From NCBI RefSeq assembly GCF_937616625.2, contig NC_065570.1, positions 38,943,665-39,007,664 of the forward strand: a stretch of DNA of 64,000 nucleotides, read 5' to 3'. This stretch comes from Mercurialis annua (Eukaryota > Streptophyta > Magnoliopsida > Malpighiales > Euphorbiaceae). A program made the position numbers and the translations under genes. The notes below the pieces were generated by a model. It was not told where the DNA came from. It searched no databases and was given only the letters and a program-made list of their open reading frames with translations. Each line of letters begins with the position of its first letter. Within the stretch, counting starts at the first letter, position 1. This document shows, in pieces, positions 24,585 to 35,500 of this stretch.

Positions 24585-24739
24585 TAACGGAGAGTGGGCT
24601 TCACTTGCCATTTTCCATCCACGTAACGGCCTAAAAATGCGATTTTTAAAAGTAAAGGGACCCATCAGTGACGAACTTTGGGGTAGGGGCTTACTGAGTC
24701 AAAATGGTAAAGTAGAGGGGCCTCCGTATGGATTTTTCC
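24585..24739 (-). repeat. Pack-MULE right terminal inverted repeat
   Basis: Reverse complement of the left arm with small differences. It contains CAGTGACGAACTTTGGGGTA and ends GATTTTTCC before the TATAATTTA duplication. Confidence 0.88.
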
Positions 24740-26514
24740 TATAATTTAAGATAATTAAGAATTTATCGGAAAAGGAATTCCGATAGCATTTGAAAAGTTT
24801 AGCACGCCGGTTAACCGTTTTGAGTTAAAGTGAGCTCTTAAGCCACTTTGAGCCAAAGTGGCCCTTTAACCAAAAATTTAACTTAAGAAGAGAAATATCA
24901 TTTCATTTATCATATGCTTAAGGAAAGACTCCATCTTCTCCTTTCTTTGAAGCCAAAAACCGTACCCTCCCCCATGAAAGCCAAACTCATGATTCCTTCT
25001 CCAAACTTCAAATTTCTTGAAGTAAAATGATCCTAAGGAAATGGTAATCAAGGTAAGGCTCTTAATTGATGAACTCTATGGTTTGTATTGGCAAAATTAG
25101 AAAGAGAAATATTAGGGTTTTAATGAATAATTTAGGGGTTTTGCTTGATTGATGTCTTTAAGTAATTGTAAGCTTCAATGGAAGCTTTAATGATGAATTG
25201 GAGCTTGGGGAACCTTCAGCCATGATCAATCTCCAAGGTAAGCAGATATTCTGAAATTCATAAGTTTGAACTGATGATTTTGAATGATGATGATAGCTTA
25301 GGGTTTGGCATTGATAGGTGTTTTAGTGATGATTGATGATTGAATGTGTAGCAATGGAATTGCTTGTTATGAAGTGTAATAATGGAAGCAATGTTGACTT
25401 AGGGTATTCGACCATGGTTAGGGATTGATAAGATGAGATTAAATTGATGATTTTAAGCTTGCAATGGAGTTATTAGATTTGAATATTAGTTGAGTTTGAA
25501 TGTTGAACTTTGTTTAAAAAATTGCAGAAAACTGTTCTGCAGAACAGTGATATTGCAAGGGAAATATCTCGACCTGTATAGCTCCAAATTAAGTTCTGTT
25601 TGTTGGTACAAAAACTTGAAGGTGTTGTCTACAAATGTCTAGTTTTGAGTTTTCCATGAATCACCCACTAAACTGCTCATATAGAGCTGAACATAATATT
25701 GCGCTGAACAGTTCTGCAGTTTTAGGATAGCCCAAGGTCTTAACTTCCGGGGAAGATTCCAACACCTTCGGGTGCTAGTTTTAGTCTGAGACCTCAACGG
25801 AAGTTGTAGACGACATTATTAAATTTAAGAATGTCTGTTTCGTTTAGAGGTCGGACTATTTTAAGTAAGCATTTTTAATAGCCGAAGTTGGCTAGAAAAC
25901 CAACTTTATAGTTAAATTAGTTATAGCTTGAATATTATTAATTCATGCTATTATCATAATTGCGTAGATCCGACGAGGCGACTACCGACGAGGCTCGGAG
26001 ATTAATGGATCGGGATATCGATGTGCTTAAAATGAAGCATATGGATAGCAAGTGGTGAGTACACTTTAATTACTCGTCGATATTCATAAAGTCGCGTATT
26101 TTTATATACGAGCGACTATATGAATATGTATATGATATATATGATTTGAAACGTATATATGTTATATGTTTTGAAAACAAGTATTTGATATATTATGTTA
26201 TTTGAAAATGACATAATTATACGAAAGAGCATAAGTGCTTATAATACCGGGGAAGAGTAAAGTAACAGAAATTGTAATCGAATATCGATCAACATACTTG
26301 TATCGATAGTACATAAATAAGGAAACATAGTACATCCCGATATGTAATATTACTCATAATCAATACCCTATATGTGCGTGTGCTTTAAATGTATAGTTAG
26401 ATTGTATTGTGCATGTCATGGTCCATAAAGGTTCAAGAAAACAAAACATATATGAAACACAGATTTAACAAACTCGACAAACGTAAGGCACAAGCCATAA
26501 GAATTAACTGATGT

Positions 26515-26745
26515 GAGTGAACTCGATTGTTGTGTGGTGTTGCCTAGTATGACTGAACTCGATTGAACTATCTCGGGGCTCATAGCTAGAGGAGTTTTGC
26601 CTAGTATGAGTGAACTCGATTGAACTATCTCGGGGCTCATAACTAGAGGGTAACTCGGGGAAATTATCTCGGGTTTTGTTTGAATGATATGTGGGACATA
26701 AGAAATAGTACGAGATGAACTCGGTTGAACTATCTCAGGACTTGG
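26515..26745 (+). repeat. CTCGGT-motif cluster in solo X LTR
   Basis: It has at least four copies: two nearly identical GAACTCGATTGAACTATCTC units about 64 bp apart (26570 and 26606 regions), AACTCGGGGAAATTATCTCG near 26652, and GAACTCGGTTGAACTATCTC near 26716. The distance to the LTR end is 660-890 bp, matching elements A and B. Confidence 0.8.
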
Positions 26746-27408
26746 GACCAATAATGAAATCAAAAACGAATGACATCAAACTAAGAGACAACATAAAAGA
26801 TTTCAAGTACGTAAGTAACATAAACGTATAATTTATGAAACGTACATAAGATACAAGAGTGAGGAAAAGGTGTCAAGTACGTCTATAACATAAACGCTTA
26901 GTTTATGAGATGTACATGACATGTGAAAGTAAACATAAACATACGAAGTATGTTTTGAAAGTAAGATAATACGAAGTATGATCGAAAAAGAGTGTTTTCT
27001 ACATAAAGCGGTTTTCAAACGTTTTCCCCTTTATGTAATATTTCTTATAATTGGGTGAACTCACTCAGTTTTATACTGACTCTGTTGTCCCTCCAATTTT
27101 TATTGGAAAAGTAAAGAACGAAGCTTCCGAAGTTTAATTCTCGAAAGTGTTATATAAGAGGCATGAAGAAATGTTTTCTTTCTAGTAAGTCCGCAGTAGT
27201 GTAGACTAGGCTGACTCTATTTTGTAAAGTGCATGAATGTTGATGTATGTTTCTAACAGGGGTCGTATGTATTTTGAAATTGATGGTTATATGGAAAACG
27301 TTTTGATTCGAGAAAAATTTGTGCAAGTTTCTAGGCTTGCTACGGGATTTGGAGCTACCACTCCCATTCCCTAGTGCCGGTCACGACTCATGATTTTGGG
27401 TCGTGACA

Positions 27409-28366
27409 AAATCGATCGATCGAAATGCCAAGAAGCAAATGAGGAACGAGTATGAAACTACCAAAGTGGAAGAACTTTCCGGTTACAGAGTTTAAAGGTC
27501 CGGAGAACTTACGAAACTAAGAGTCTATAATTTGTTAAAGTTATTTGTTAAAACGATTTTGAAAGCATAATTGTGCCTAGACCCGCGATAGTCATTGGTA
27601 ATTGCCACGACATTGATAGAAATGCATCACTATACACATCAATACATGTATCAATAGGACATGCATCATATGCACTATTCTCAGACGAAGAGGTGAGATG
27701 TGGCAACTCTTTGAGGATGAGAGATGTCATCACCTAGTGCACAATTTTGCTATGGTTTAAATGGAATTTTGATATAAATTTCATAATGAGTCATTTTATT
27801 TGAAAGAGTTTTCAAGAGATTTGTTTTTATATAAGTATACCTAGACCTGAACTCTGTAACGGAAGTGAAATGTTCGAGATCAAGTTGCTATTTATGCCTC
27901 AACAAGCAAAGAATGTGTATAATCGCGAGAACATAGAACTTAGGCTTCGAGAATATGAAGTTAGTCATGATTTGACAAGCTAGAATGTGATTAGAATAGC
28001 GGATTTATTCGGATAGTAATGCATATCCGATTAACGACAGCTTAGAACGTAAATGCCCTTTTAAACAAGAGGTCGAGGACATTAAACTACAAAATAGAAG
28101 AAATATTATTTAAGAAGATAAAATTGATAGATCGACTTATAAACCATGATGCAAGGATTGTACATAGTTTTCTATTCGTCGATAAGATAAGTTTAAGACG
28201 CAATTTGGAAACCGTTGAGGTCTAGTAAAACTGCAATAGTTTTTGATTGAACCATTGGATCAAGTTTATATTGGAACATGATGTTCCGAAGACGATTACT
28301 TAAAGATTGAACGTTACGATCGTCAAACTGAGAACTAGAAGTGGTTTTCATAAGAGTATCGATGAT

Positions 28367-28416
<50 letters not shown>

Positions 28417-31303
28417 ATAACAGTGACTAGCCAAATAGACTAACAACAAGAGTATGAAGTATAAAATTGGATCAACTCAGTATAGCTAACACCAATTCTC
28501 TATAGAATTGAATGGTTTGAAGTATACGATAAGAAAGATTAAGAGATAGACGACAAGTGTAGCAATAAGTGAATTAGGAGTATAAATCTCCAACACCAAG
28601 TTTGCAATTATGAAGCTTATCAGTAGACCACCGAAACTATAAACGTGATGGATGTATGTGGAGTGTCGGATCTTAAATTTCAAGTTCGGCTGATAAAGAG
28701 TAAAAAGCATAGTACGATTGATATGGAATATTAATAATGATCCTTGAATGAAGGCGTAGACACTATATGTGGACGGCTAAGATGCGTTTTGTAGTAACTA
28801 ACATAACCGACATATGATTAAAGCTTTGGACATCAGAATTTTTGAAAAGATATGAAGAAAAGACTCAATAAAAGAATTGAGACACACTAAAGAAAGTGTT
28901 AGCGGATAGATCGAAATAGAAGATAAGAGATGAGAATAAGATACCTATAAAGAGGTATTCATGTATAAGAAGGTATAAGAATCTGAAGGTAGTTAAGGTA
29001 TAAGAATCTGAAGGTAGTTAGAGCATAGGAAAAGATCGGTTGAAGTAATCAGTATATCGTAAAGTACTCGAGAAGAGTAATCAAGGAAAGGGAAAGAGAA
29101 CGTCATATGGAAAGTTGACGAGAAGATAAAGTGGATCAAACTCTATGTAGTCGTAGACACATAGAAGCTAAAAGGATTGATTTGATATGAATATAGGATT
29201 ATCTTTGCTGATAGTCAAGATGTCAGAAAGAATGCGATAAGTAGATATGCATATGATCGAGAACGCGGCACGTCTAGGAATTTGAATGGAATAGACTGCG
29301 ACCCTCTATCGATAATCAATGTTGGAGGTGCTAAAACAAGAAGTACAAGATTTACGAGATACGATGAAGATGAATATGAGAAGTATGATAGACCATGATA
29401 GAGAAGTGTGACAGGAACGAGAGTAAAGAATAAGAAAGGAGTTTTGTAGGATTATATTACCGAAGCTACTAATCCTAGTGAATGATTAACAATAAGAAAT
29501 TGATGGAAGATCGTGAAGAACAAGTCTAACGTATAGATGAGATAAAGAGGTTACAAATGGAAATAGTAAGATTATGGGGAGTAATGAGAAGTAAACCTAA
29601 AGCTACATGATAACAAAGGGAGATAGTTTGGAAACTAATAGCCAAACTAAAATCGAGTATTGGAGAAAGGAAATAGTTGGATTATGACGATGAATGCTAA
29701 AAGCATATTGAAGATCGAAAGATGATCGATGTCAACAAGATGACAAAAACTCAAGGTGAGATTGGTGTGGATATAATGTCGCCAAGTATAACCTAAGGGT
29801 TCATACTAGAATTAAGGTTGAAGTCCCAAAGGACGAATTGTGATAAAGCAAATAGAGGTGTAAAAGAAAGATAACTCGTATGGAGAAAGGGAAATGAACA
29901 GTTACGAAGTGTAACCTAATAAGAAAAGTAATATCGAAAGGAAATTGATGAGGATAAATAAAGTGCCAAATGTGGCAACAAGGATTCTAATATAGTAATG
30001 ATCACAAGGATCACCATATCGTAAAAATTATAAGAATGTTTACGCTTGCCATAAGGATTGGCAAGGATCTCCGCAGGGGTACGGAGACAAACTTGAATAA
30101 ATAAGAGAGTGGGTTAAGAGACCCGTAAATCAATAAAAAGTTGAACAAGACAAGCAATCGTAATGGAAATGATAGCATTGCCAAAGGCAACACATAGCGA
30201 GAAAAACTGAAAGGATCAAGAAACCTCATTGGAAATGAGTAAACGGATCGAATGAATAAGTCGGAAGATATGTAAGGTATAAGTAAGAAGGCCAAGCATG
30301 GAACAAGTAACAACACCACCAAAGAACATCATGGTGTGTGTAAGCAATTGGAAAAGGATTGAAGAGCCTCAGTTAAATGAGTGAAAAAGAGAGTATAAGC
30401 ATAAAGAGCTTATCAAAGTATTGGTTACTCGTTGTCTTATTAATATAAGGATTTAGCGACGAGTATAACGATCCCATTTGGCTGTAAACCAAATCGGCAA
30501 AACAGATAAATGTAAAGTGAGAAGAGACAAGAAATTCAAAGGGAAGTGCATCGCACCTTAAGAAGTAAAGTAAGTCAATAGATATATAAAAAATAAAAGA
30601 GTATACAAAGTTGAAGAACATAAGAAATGGATCGAGAAAGTCCCTATAAGGAAAGCATAAACCTTATAAGGATTTATCATGAGAATTCATCTCATGGATG
30701 ACCGTCGATAAACAACGATAGTAAAGGACGAAGTTGTATAAGATAAGCAAAATAATAACAAACAAAAAGATAATTGATGAAGGGATCAAGTCCTCAATAT
30801 AACGACAAACCAAAACCATGTCAACGGCCAAATAAAGAAGATTGTGAAGTATGAGCTAATGGATTGTTTATATTATTCAACGACAAATGAAAAAGACTAA
30901 TGACGGGAATTATCGTCCCCAGTTATAAGATATCACTAGAACAATCTACAATTAGTTATCGGACATTAAACTAGGAGTTTAATTATGAGGACAACGAGTC
31001 CATATGGTTAAGTATCGAACGAGGAAAGGTGATAGAACTATATGTATTGGACAAAGAGAAACGATCGAGAATGAAAAGTCATAAGTGCATATGAGTGCAG
31101 CTAACATCGTTATAGATATCAAAAGAGGTTTGGCAATAATAGTTAACGTTATTGCATCAAAAATGCAATAGTTGGAATAACGATTCCATATACCAACAAG
31201 TATCGCAAGATAAGAAGAGTAAAATCGTTAAAGACAATGGTAAAGATATCGGTTATTAAAGTAAGTAAGTGAGTTTTATAAAAATTCGAGGACGAATTTT
31301 TAT
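27409..31303 (+). other. Element A internal region, right part, no recognisable coding
   Basis: These 3.9 kb of purine-rich, stop-dense DNA resemble in layout the reverse strand of element B's internal region (35.5-38.3 kb). Local similarities to B include a block with GCACAATTGTGC-like sequence near 27560. The few minus-strand open frames (for example near 30011-30621) lack any family signature. An (AT)n run is at 28369-28414. The region is probably the decayed internal part of a LARD-type element. Confidence 0.6.
28369..28414 (+). repeat. (AT)n microsatellite
   Basis: 46 bp of uninterrupted AT repeat inside element A internal DNA. Confidence 0.97.
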
Positions 31304-31316
31304 AAAGGGGGAAAAA
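31304..31316 (+). other. Polypurine tract of element A
   Basis: AAAGGGGGAAAAA stands directly before the 3' LTR start TGTAATACCCC. It follows ATTCGAGGACGAATTTTTAT, a context often seen before the 3' LTR of Tekay/Del-like chromoviruses (recalled, not checked). Element B has the same arrangement at 35459-35500. Confidence 0.88.
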
Positions 31317-32922
31317 TGTAATACCCCGTAAGTTCAAGTGCCGTAAGTGCAACGTATCCTGCTGAGAGGGACCGGAGTTGCAAAAATATAAAATTTTGGA
31401 TATTAAAGACAAGGGAATATCGGAGTAGGACGTTTGTAATTAAGGATTTGAATAAGAATATTTGGATATCGGCATTGTTTAAAGTAAGAAATAATATATT
31501 AAAAAGGAATGAACGAGAAAATAGGAAAGTGAAATTTATATCTCGGATTAAAATGTAAGTATTTTAGCCGAGAATAAATTAAAAGAAATTGTCAAAATAT
31601 AAATTAATTAGATATCGGAATAGTATAATTTGTTTGAATATAAATAATACGTAAGAAGCTGAGTTCAAACAGTTAAATGATCGATGGACTAAAACGTACA
31701 AAAGAAAAGTTAAAATAAAAGATTGTATAAGTTAAAGAGATAAGTGGTCAAAGTGGTATTTTTGCCAAACTTCTAGCATAAGGGTTTATAATGAAAATCA
31801 AATCATCCTCAGAGAACAAACTTCGTTCTCCATCTCGGTTCTTTGCCGTTTCACTTCGATCATTCATAGTTTCTTCTTTCTTGACGGAATTGAGTGATTC
31901 TTGCGCCGTTGGATCAAGAATTCGATCCTCTATCATTCACAAGCTTCAAACTATGGTAATATTTTTGTTTTGAATTCTGTAAATAAGAGTTGTAGGGCTG
32001 TTATGTTGCATTGGGATCGAACTAACCGAAACCACGTCGTTTTTAACGTTTTTGATGATATTTAAGTTGGATTTTGTGTTATATTGATGTGGTGACAAAT
32101 CGAGATGGTTTCAGATACTTTTTGGGAGTCAAAAACACGTCGGGACAAGCTGAGGAGTCGGCCAAGCGTGTCTCATGACGTGAGATAATGTCTTACGACA
32201 TCAGATAACGTCTCGCGACACGAGACCATCCTCTCACGATGTGAGACCTTGTCTCACGCCGTGTGAGAATTGGGCACAATGTGCCCAGCCATTGTAGACC
32301 ATAGTACATAGTGCCGAGGTCCGACACGACATACCCTAAGTCGATGGCATTTTGTAGACTCCGAAGACGTGAAATGTGATTAATAAACATAACGTTTCAA
32401 GCTAAGGTATGAAATGAATGGAAAACAAAGTATAATCGATTAGTTGAATACCATAGATGGTAGTCAAGTATAGGATTTTGATTAAGGATTATCGAATTCA
32501 CGAGCCATATTAAGAACGAAGTTGAATGAACCCAAGTTCGTAACTTAGGGTTTTTAGAGGTGTGAGGTTCACGTTTATATATTAAACGTGTTTTTAATTT
32601 GATAATGTAGCAGACATATCGACGAGCTACGAGATCGACGGGTTTGGATTAGCAAAGGTTTATCATCGTATCGACATTATAATTATTTGGATAGCGCATA
32701 TTATGAGTTGCACTTTACTTTTGTTACTATTACGCTATATCTATTTTGAGATAGTATAAGTATGAACAATAAACTACATCGCAAGTTATAGTATTTTATC
32801 GCTATATATATGAATTTGTGTATTGAAATATCGAATATATAGATTTTGAAAACTAGTATATGATCCGGGGGAACGAGCTACCTATTGGGCGTCAATAGGC
32901 TGTGTGATCACTAGAGTCCGGA
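31317..32922 (+). repeat. Element A 3' LTR, part before element B
   Basis: It starts TGTAATACCCCGTAAG and aligns with 15535-16150 and 19963-20870 of the 5' LTR, showing the sequence lost at the LINE insertion (about 31940-31975). A palindrome array is at 32171-32286. It is cut at 32922 by element B and resumes at 42317. Confidence 0.9.
32171..32286 (+). repeat. Palindrome array in element A 3' LTR
   Basis: Five units of about 15-17 bp follow one another with 4-7 bp spacers: TCTCATGACGTGAGA, TCTTACGACATCAGA, TCTCGCGACACGAGA, TCTCACGATGTGAGA and TCTCACGCCGTGTGAGA, then GGGCACAATGTGCCC. They start 854 bp from the LTR start. The 5' LTR has fewer units. Each unit could form a short hairpin or bind a dimeric protein; neither is shown. 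Confidence 0.82.
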
Positions 32923-33639
32923 TGTCACGACCCAAATTATTGAGCCGCGACCGGCGCTAGAGAATGGGAGTGGTAGCTTCAAAACCCGTAGCAAGCCTAA
33001 AATAATTAAAAACTTTTTCACAAATAATAATCGAATGATGACATCACAAACGGAAGCACATATGTAAACATACATAGCATATGTATTCACAAACATATTT
33101 GAAAAAGACAACATAATTACACGCGCATATCACTTCCGTACTGCGTACGTACTAGCCCAACTGTACTATATACTACTGGTATGTCTGTCACATCACGAGC
33201 ATTTGGCCTCATGAGACAAAATAGCTTACGTGGTCCAAAAAAAGATAAATACACACAACAGTCATAAAAACAACAAACGTGATACGACTGTTACTGGCCA
33301 CGACTCTGTCAACTAAAGGCTACCACTACTGCAACGCTACGGAAGTCAAGAGCTATACATGTACTGACGACTTCCGGATCCCCAAAAAAATGGCCTCTAG
33401 CTAGGTCCAAATATTACGCACCTGAAATGTTAAACAACAACAAGGTCAGACTATGCTGAGTGAGTTTGCAATTTACTAACGGTATTATAAAATAACATCG
33501 CACTTCAAATAAGGCGTTAATACAAAAATACATATAATCAAGCATTTGATCAGTTCAAAACTTAAAGCCTGAAATCTAACACAAACTATTTATCATTTAT
33601 CACGTATATCAGAATTCAAATTGATCATTCAAACCTTTG

Positions 33640-33770
33640 GCCCCGTTCCGGGATAGTTACACCGAGTTCAACCGCTGCCAGACTCTTAATCCCAAGTTGT
33701 GGGTCCCGAGATAGTTCAGCCGAGTTCAACCCACTAGATACGGGTCCCGAGATAGTTCAACCGAGTTCAA
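33640..33770 (-). repeat. CTCGGT-motif cluster in element B 3' LTR
   Basis: Three copies seen on the plus strand as CGGGATAGTTACACCGAGTT, CGAGATAGTTCAGCCGAGTT and CGAGATAGTTCAACCGAGTT, each followed by CAACC. The best copy has an internal direct repeat TTCAACC-GAG-TTCAACC. The cluster lies 717-850 bp before the LTR end. The other LTR has the same cluster at 40157-40290. Confidence 0.82.
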
Positions 33771-34502
33771 CCTCATATCTACTGTTCATTGTTCATCTTT
33801 CATATTCAAAATCGTGCGCACTTATCAAATCATCACTAATAGTCTAAACACACTAGACCGACTTAGTTACTGGTGATAACACAACCTATTGACACCCAAT
33901 AGGTAGCTAGTTTCATAGGATCGCACACTAAATTCCTATTCATAAGCTTTGATAAAATCATATAACATACCAATAAATCATATAAGATATGCGTTTAAAA
34001 TATAATACATAAGATATACTATCAAATAGCTTTTATAGATAATACACGAAAGTAAAATACAACTCACTTGAGCCGCTATCCCATCTATAACGTGGTCGAT
34101 ATGATAATATGCTAGTATTATTCCTCGTCCACTGACCTCTCCGCTAGCTGACACGTCTGTTACATATTATTTAATGTTTAATAGTTAGACGTGAATTTCG
34201 TATTTTATATGCGTAATACTTTAAAATTCTAGGTTTAAGTTTATTTGATTCCATTATTAATTCAATTTATGAACTCGATAACCTTTAATCGCATTTACGG
34301 TTTAACGAATACTACTTCTTGTATTCACCGATCATATTATCGTTTTAACTTTTTCTACTTCGAATATTTATCTTTAAAACGTCGAGTTTAACTTTGATTT
34401 ATGTCTCCCGGGGTTCGTGACTCATTTTAAAAGTCTAACGCTGTAAAAATCGGAAGTCTATGTAGAATGGGGCAAAAAAGCCCATTTTGGTCCTTTGGCC
34501 AA

Positions 34503-34650
34503 CTGTGCAGGCGCACATGAGGTACTGTGCGTTTGCACAGGTTGCTGTGCGGGCGCAAAGCTTTCCCAAGCTGTGCGGGCGGACAGCCTAGATGTGCGTT
34601 TGCACAGCCTTGGCTGTGCAGGCGCACAGCTCTGCTGTGCGTTCACACAG
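34503..34650 (-). repeat. Palindrome array in element B 3' LTR (about 7 units)
   Basis: Units follow CTGTGCGNNCGCACAG, for example CTGTGCAGGCGCACAG and CTGTGCGTTTGCACAG, separated by 2-8 bp. The array is the only GC-rich patch of this LTR. It begins about 808 bp from the LTR start, the position held in element A by the unrelated TCTCACG/CGTGAGA array. Overlapping open frames here on both strands come from the repeat. Confidence 0.85.
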
Positions 34651-35458
34651 CATGGCCCCGCCATGCACAGCCCCGGAAATCCTTCTTCGGGCGCCTCGAC
34701 GTGCTCCAAAAACAATAAAACGACCTAGTTATGACGAATTCGATATAAGTATAACATTTAGCTTCAAAAAGAGCCCACATATTCTAAGTGCAACACCAAA
34801 TCTCAAAGTTTTACCTTTAAATGAAGCTCAAGGATGATAGAGGGTTCGGTTTCGAGAAGATCGACACCAAGAACGCGGGATTTGGACATCGGACGGCGAA
34901 ATTCTCGCGATTGCCATTTCTTTGTCGATTGTTTTCTTCTTTCTCAGGAATCTTCTTCTCTTTCCTGTGATTCCTTTATTTTAAAAATGGTTTTTATATA
35001 TAGAACGGTTAATGTGCTTCTTTGGTCCTTGTTTTCTTTATTTGATACACATATTTCTTTTAACTTATTTTTTATTCAATTTGATCTATCGCTTAATCGG
35101 TTTACACTCTAATCAATTTATAAACGTATTATTTATACCAATAAATAATACAATCCAAGAATCAATATCTTTCCGTCAAAAACTTATAATTTCAATTCTC
35201 GAGACTTAATTGGTTAATTACCGCTTTGGGACTTAAACTTTATCTTCTTGTAAATTTTCTTAACATTTTCCTTAGTCCCAATTCCATTCTTTATCTAAAG
35301 TCAAATATCAAACTTTTTTGTATTTGAATTCTTAAAACCGACCTACTAGAATCTTATGTATTTTAATTTCCTCAGAAATCTTTCCGATGTCGCCACTCCA
35401 GCATCTCAAGATTTGACACATGGTCCAATTGGATAATTTTAACTTACGGGGTATTATA

Positions 35459-35500
35459 TTCTCCCCCCCCCCCAAAAAAATTTGTCCTCGAATTTTCATA
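35459..35500 (-). other. Polypurine tract of element B
   Basis: The plus strand shows TTCTCCCCCCCCCCCAAAAA then AATTTGTCCTCGAATTTTC, the complement of the GAGGACAAATTT-purine tract context of element A's PPT. It lies against the LTR end at 35458. Confidence 0.85.

Larger units (their letters stand above)
23120..24739. mobile_element. Pack-MULE (1,620 bp) with long terminal inverted repeats
   Basis: The left end GGCAAAACCCATCC and the right end (reverse complement GGAAAAATCCATAC) begin inverted repeats of about 155 bp that share TTTTGACTCAGTAAGCCCCT and AAAGTTCGTCACTGATGGG. A perfect 9-bp duplication TATAATTTA flanks it (23111-23119 and 24740-24748), as expected for Mutator-like elements. No transposase is present. 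The interior has a gene-like segment with CT-rich leader and a signal-peptide exon, so it is a MULE that captured host sequence. Confidence 0.9.
22704..27408 (+). mobile_element. Solo LTR of family X, carrying a Pack-MULE
   Basis: It starts TGTAATAACCC, ends GGGTCGTGACA, and is flanked by GAATC (22699-22703) and AAATC (27409-27413), a 5-bp duplication with one mismatch. No PBS or PPT adjoins it, hence a solo LTR. Removing the MULE and its duplication leaves about 3.08 kb. It is collinear with the X copies at 7960-10697 (minus) and 10698-12156 (plus). It carries a CTCGGT-motif cluster at 26515-26745 and the GTGAACTCACTCAG block near 27053. Confidence 0.85.
32923..35458 (-). repeat. Element B 3' LTR (2,536 bp)
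   Basis: Read on the minus strand it starts TATAATACCCCGTAAG (35458) and ends GGGTCGTGACA (32923). It has a seven-unit palindrome array (34503-34650) and a CTCGGT-motif cluster (33640-33770). It shows the empty site of the MITE found in the other LTR (near 34010, AATATAATACATAAG). Confidence 0.9.

Noticed and set aside
30011..30621. Minus-strand hydrophobic open frames of 80-103 codons in element A
   Set aside because: Phe/Leu/Ile/Ser-rich frames are expected opposite purine-rich DNA. There is no conserved motif or start context.
33700..33770. GTTCAACCC strings resembling a Pol III B box
   Set aside because: The short match to the loose consensus recurs with the CTCGGT motif, but no A box or T-run terminator stands at a suitable distance.
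34427..34837. Several overlapping Cys/Ala/His-rich open frames on both strands
   Set aside because: They arise from the CTGTGCG palindrome array in the LTR and have no family signature. The same holds near 41272-41556.
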